The notes under the pieces: model-generated
Database searches by the model: none
What the model saw: the letters and a program-made list of their open reading frames with translations, nothing else
Told to the model about the DNA's origin: nothing
Source of the DNA: Actinomycetota bacterium
GTDB lineage: Bacteria > Actinomycetota > Actinomycetes > S36-B12 > CAIYMF01
Reading direction: 5' to 3'
DNA: 64,000 nt
NCBI GenBank assembly: GCA_026393115.1
Contig: JAPLAU010000022.1
Coordinates: forward strand, 1 to 64,000
Shown here: positions 63,647 to 64,000 of the stretch, one piece after another
How positions within the stretch are numbered: position 1 is the stretch's first letter
Layout: each line of letters starts with the position of its first letter
Position numbers and translations under genes: made by a program

Positions 63647-64000
63647 ACGTCAGTGCTGACGAGTGGCGTACCGCGGCTGCCGCGGTACGGGCGAACGGCA
63701 GTGCGTGGTTCGCCATGCTGACCGCCGTCGACGATCCCGATGCCGGTGTCGTCGAGGTAGTGCTCATCGTTGGTGAGCCGGGGGCGCAGCAGCAGTTGCG
63801 ATGCGCGGTTGATCGATCGGCTCCCGTACTCGCCTCGGTTGCTGATCTCTGGCCAGGTGCAGCGTTCGCCGAGCGAGAAGTACACGAAATGTTCGGCGTC
63901 GACTTTGCTGGCAACTGCGACATGAGGCCGCTGCTGCTTCCGACCGATGTCGAAACGCCACCGTTGCGACGCGATGCGGGGCTGAGTCGGCGTGCCGCGA
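63643..64000 (+). CDS. NuoC-like (30-kDa family) protein, 3' partial
   Basis: The frame opens at ATG 63643, overlapping the stop of the NuoB-like gene (ATGA), and runs off the window end after about 119 codons. The signature ASVADLWPGAAFAEREVHEM, then FGVDFAGNCDMRPLLLPTD, is that of the NuoC/30-kDa family, with the ERExxxMFGxxF core. It may be a stand-alone NuoC or the N-terminal part of a HycE-like NuoC-NuoD fusion. The end of the gene is needed to tell which. Confidence 0.75.
   Translation, partial: MNVSADEWRTAAAAVRANGSAWFAMLTAVDDPDAGVVEVVLIVGEPGAQQQLRCAVDRSAPVLASVADLWPGAAFAEREVHEMFGVDFAGNCDMRPLLLPTDVETPPLRRDAGLSRRAA

Overview
This window is a compact chromosomal segment of a high-GC actinobacterium. 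The evidence is the gene content and order: an F420 synthase (FbiC) of the fused actinobacterial type, the tiny bS22 ribosomal protein beside a BldC-like HTH gene, Rex, a ResB/CcsB (system II) cytochrome c cluster, the classical menaquinone pathway, a 14-gene nuo operon with actinobacterial extensions, and KorAB. From memory, the order ppx / sugar isomerase / proC / BldC-like / bS22 / epimerase / acyltransferase / HAD / glutaredoxin / hemD / phosphatase / resA / ccdA / resB / ccsB / menA / menE / menB / menC / menD / menG / polyprenyl synthase follows the Mycobacterium tuberculosis Rv0496-Rv0562 stretch closely. This lineage has extra genes inserted, including the whole nuo operon between menG and the polyprenyl synthase. 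I cannot assign a genus. I see no tRNA, rRNA, CRISPR, transposase or prophage genes, and no gene-free stretch longer than about 190 bases.

Layout. 1-15 kb: the end of a sigma-like/zinc-finger membrane protein, a Cys-rich protein divergent from ppx, a CtpE-type P-type ATPase, a TIM-barrel isomerase, a TetR regulator, a sulfurtransferase, fbiC, a VOC protein with proC, an AcuC-like deacetylase, BldC-like HTH, bS22, an SDR-like protein and an acyltransferase. 15-20 kb: an ECF sigma factor with a membrane partner, then pxpABC (5-oxoprolinase) behind a HAD phosphatase on the minus strand. 20-30 kb: an atypical AMP-binding protein with a glutaredoxin, rex, a hemD fusion, and the cytochrome c maturation genes. 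30-40 kb: the menaquinone genes (menA, E, B, C, D, F, G) on both strands, with a TetR-ACT-GNAT fusion gene between menD and menF. 40-42 kb: two GGDEF membrane proteins with complementary defects. 42-58 kb: nuoA-N. 58-64 kb: a long-chain polyprenyl diphosphate synthase, RarD, korAB, and the start of a second complex I/hydrogenase-like gene set (short NuoB-like, NuoC-like).

Together most of the window is respiratory-chain biogenesis. It makes the quinone ring (men), the probable quinone side chain (polyprenyl synthase), c-type cytochromes (ccdA/resA/resB/ccsB), part of haem synthesis (hemD), complex I (nuo), and the redox sensor Rex. A near-consensus Rex operator lies just downstream of the predicted nuoA promoter, which links the sensor to its target within the window.

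Two sequence-level themes stand out. Many genes start about 6-7 bases after a TANNNT -10 hexamer, as expected for leaderless transcripts; this fixes several starts and gives one overlapping bidirectional promoter between menE and menB. A 63-bp element with 13-14 bp inverted ends occurs twice, 58 kb apart, each time between convergent genes.
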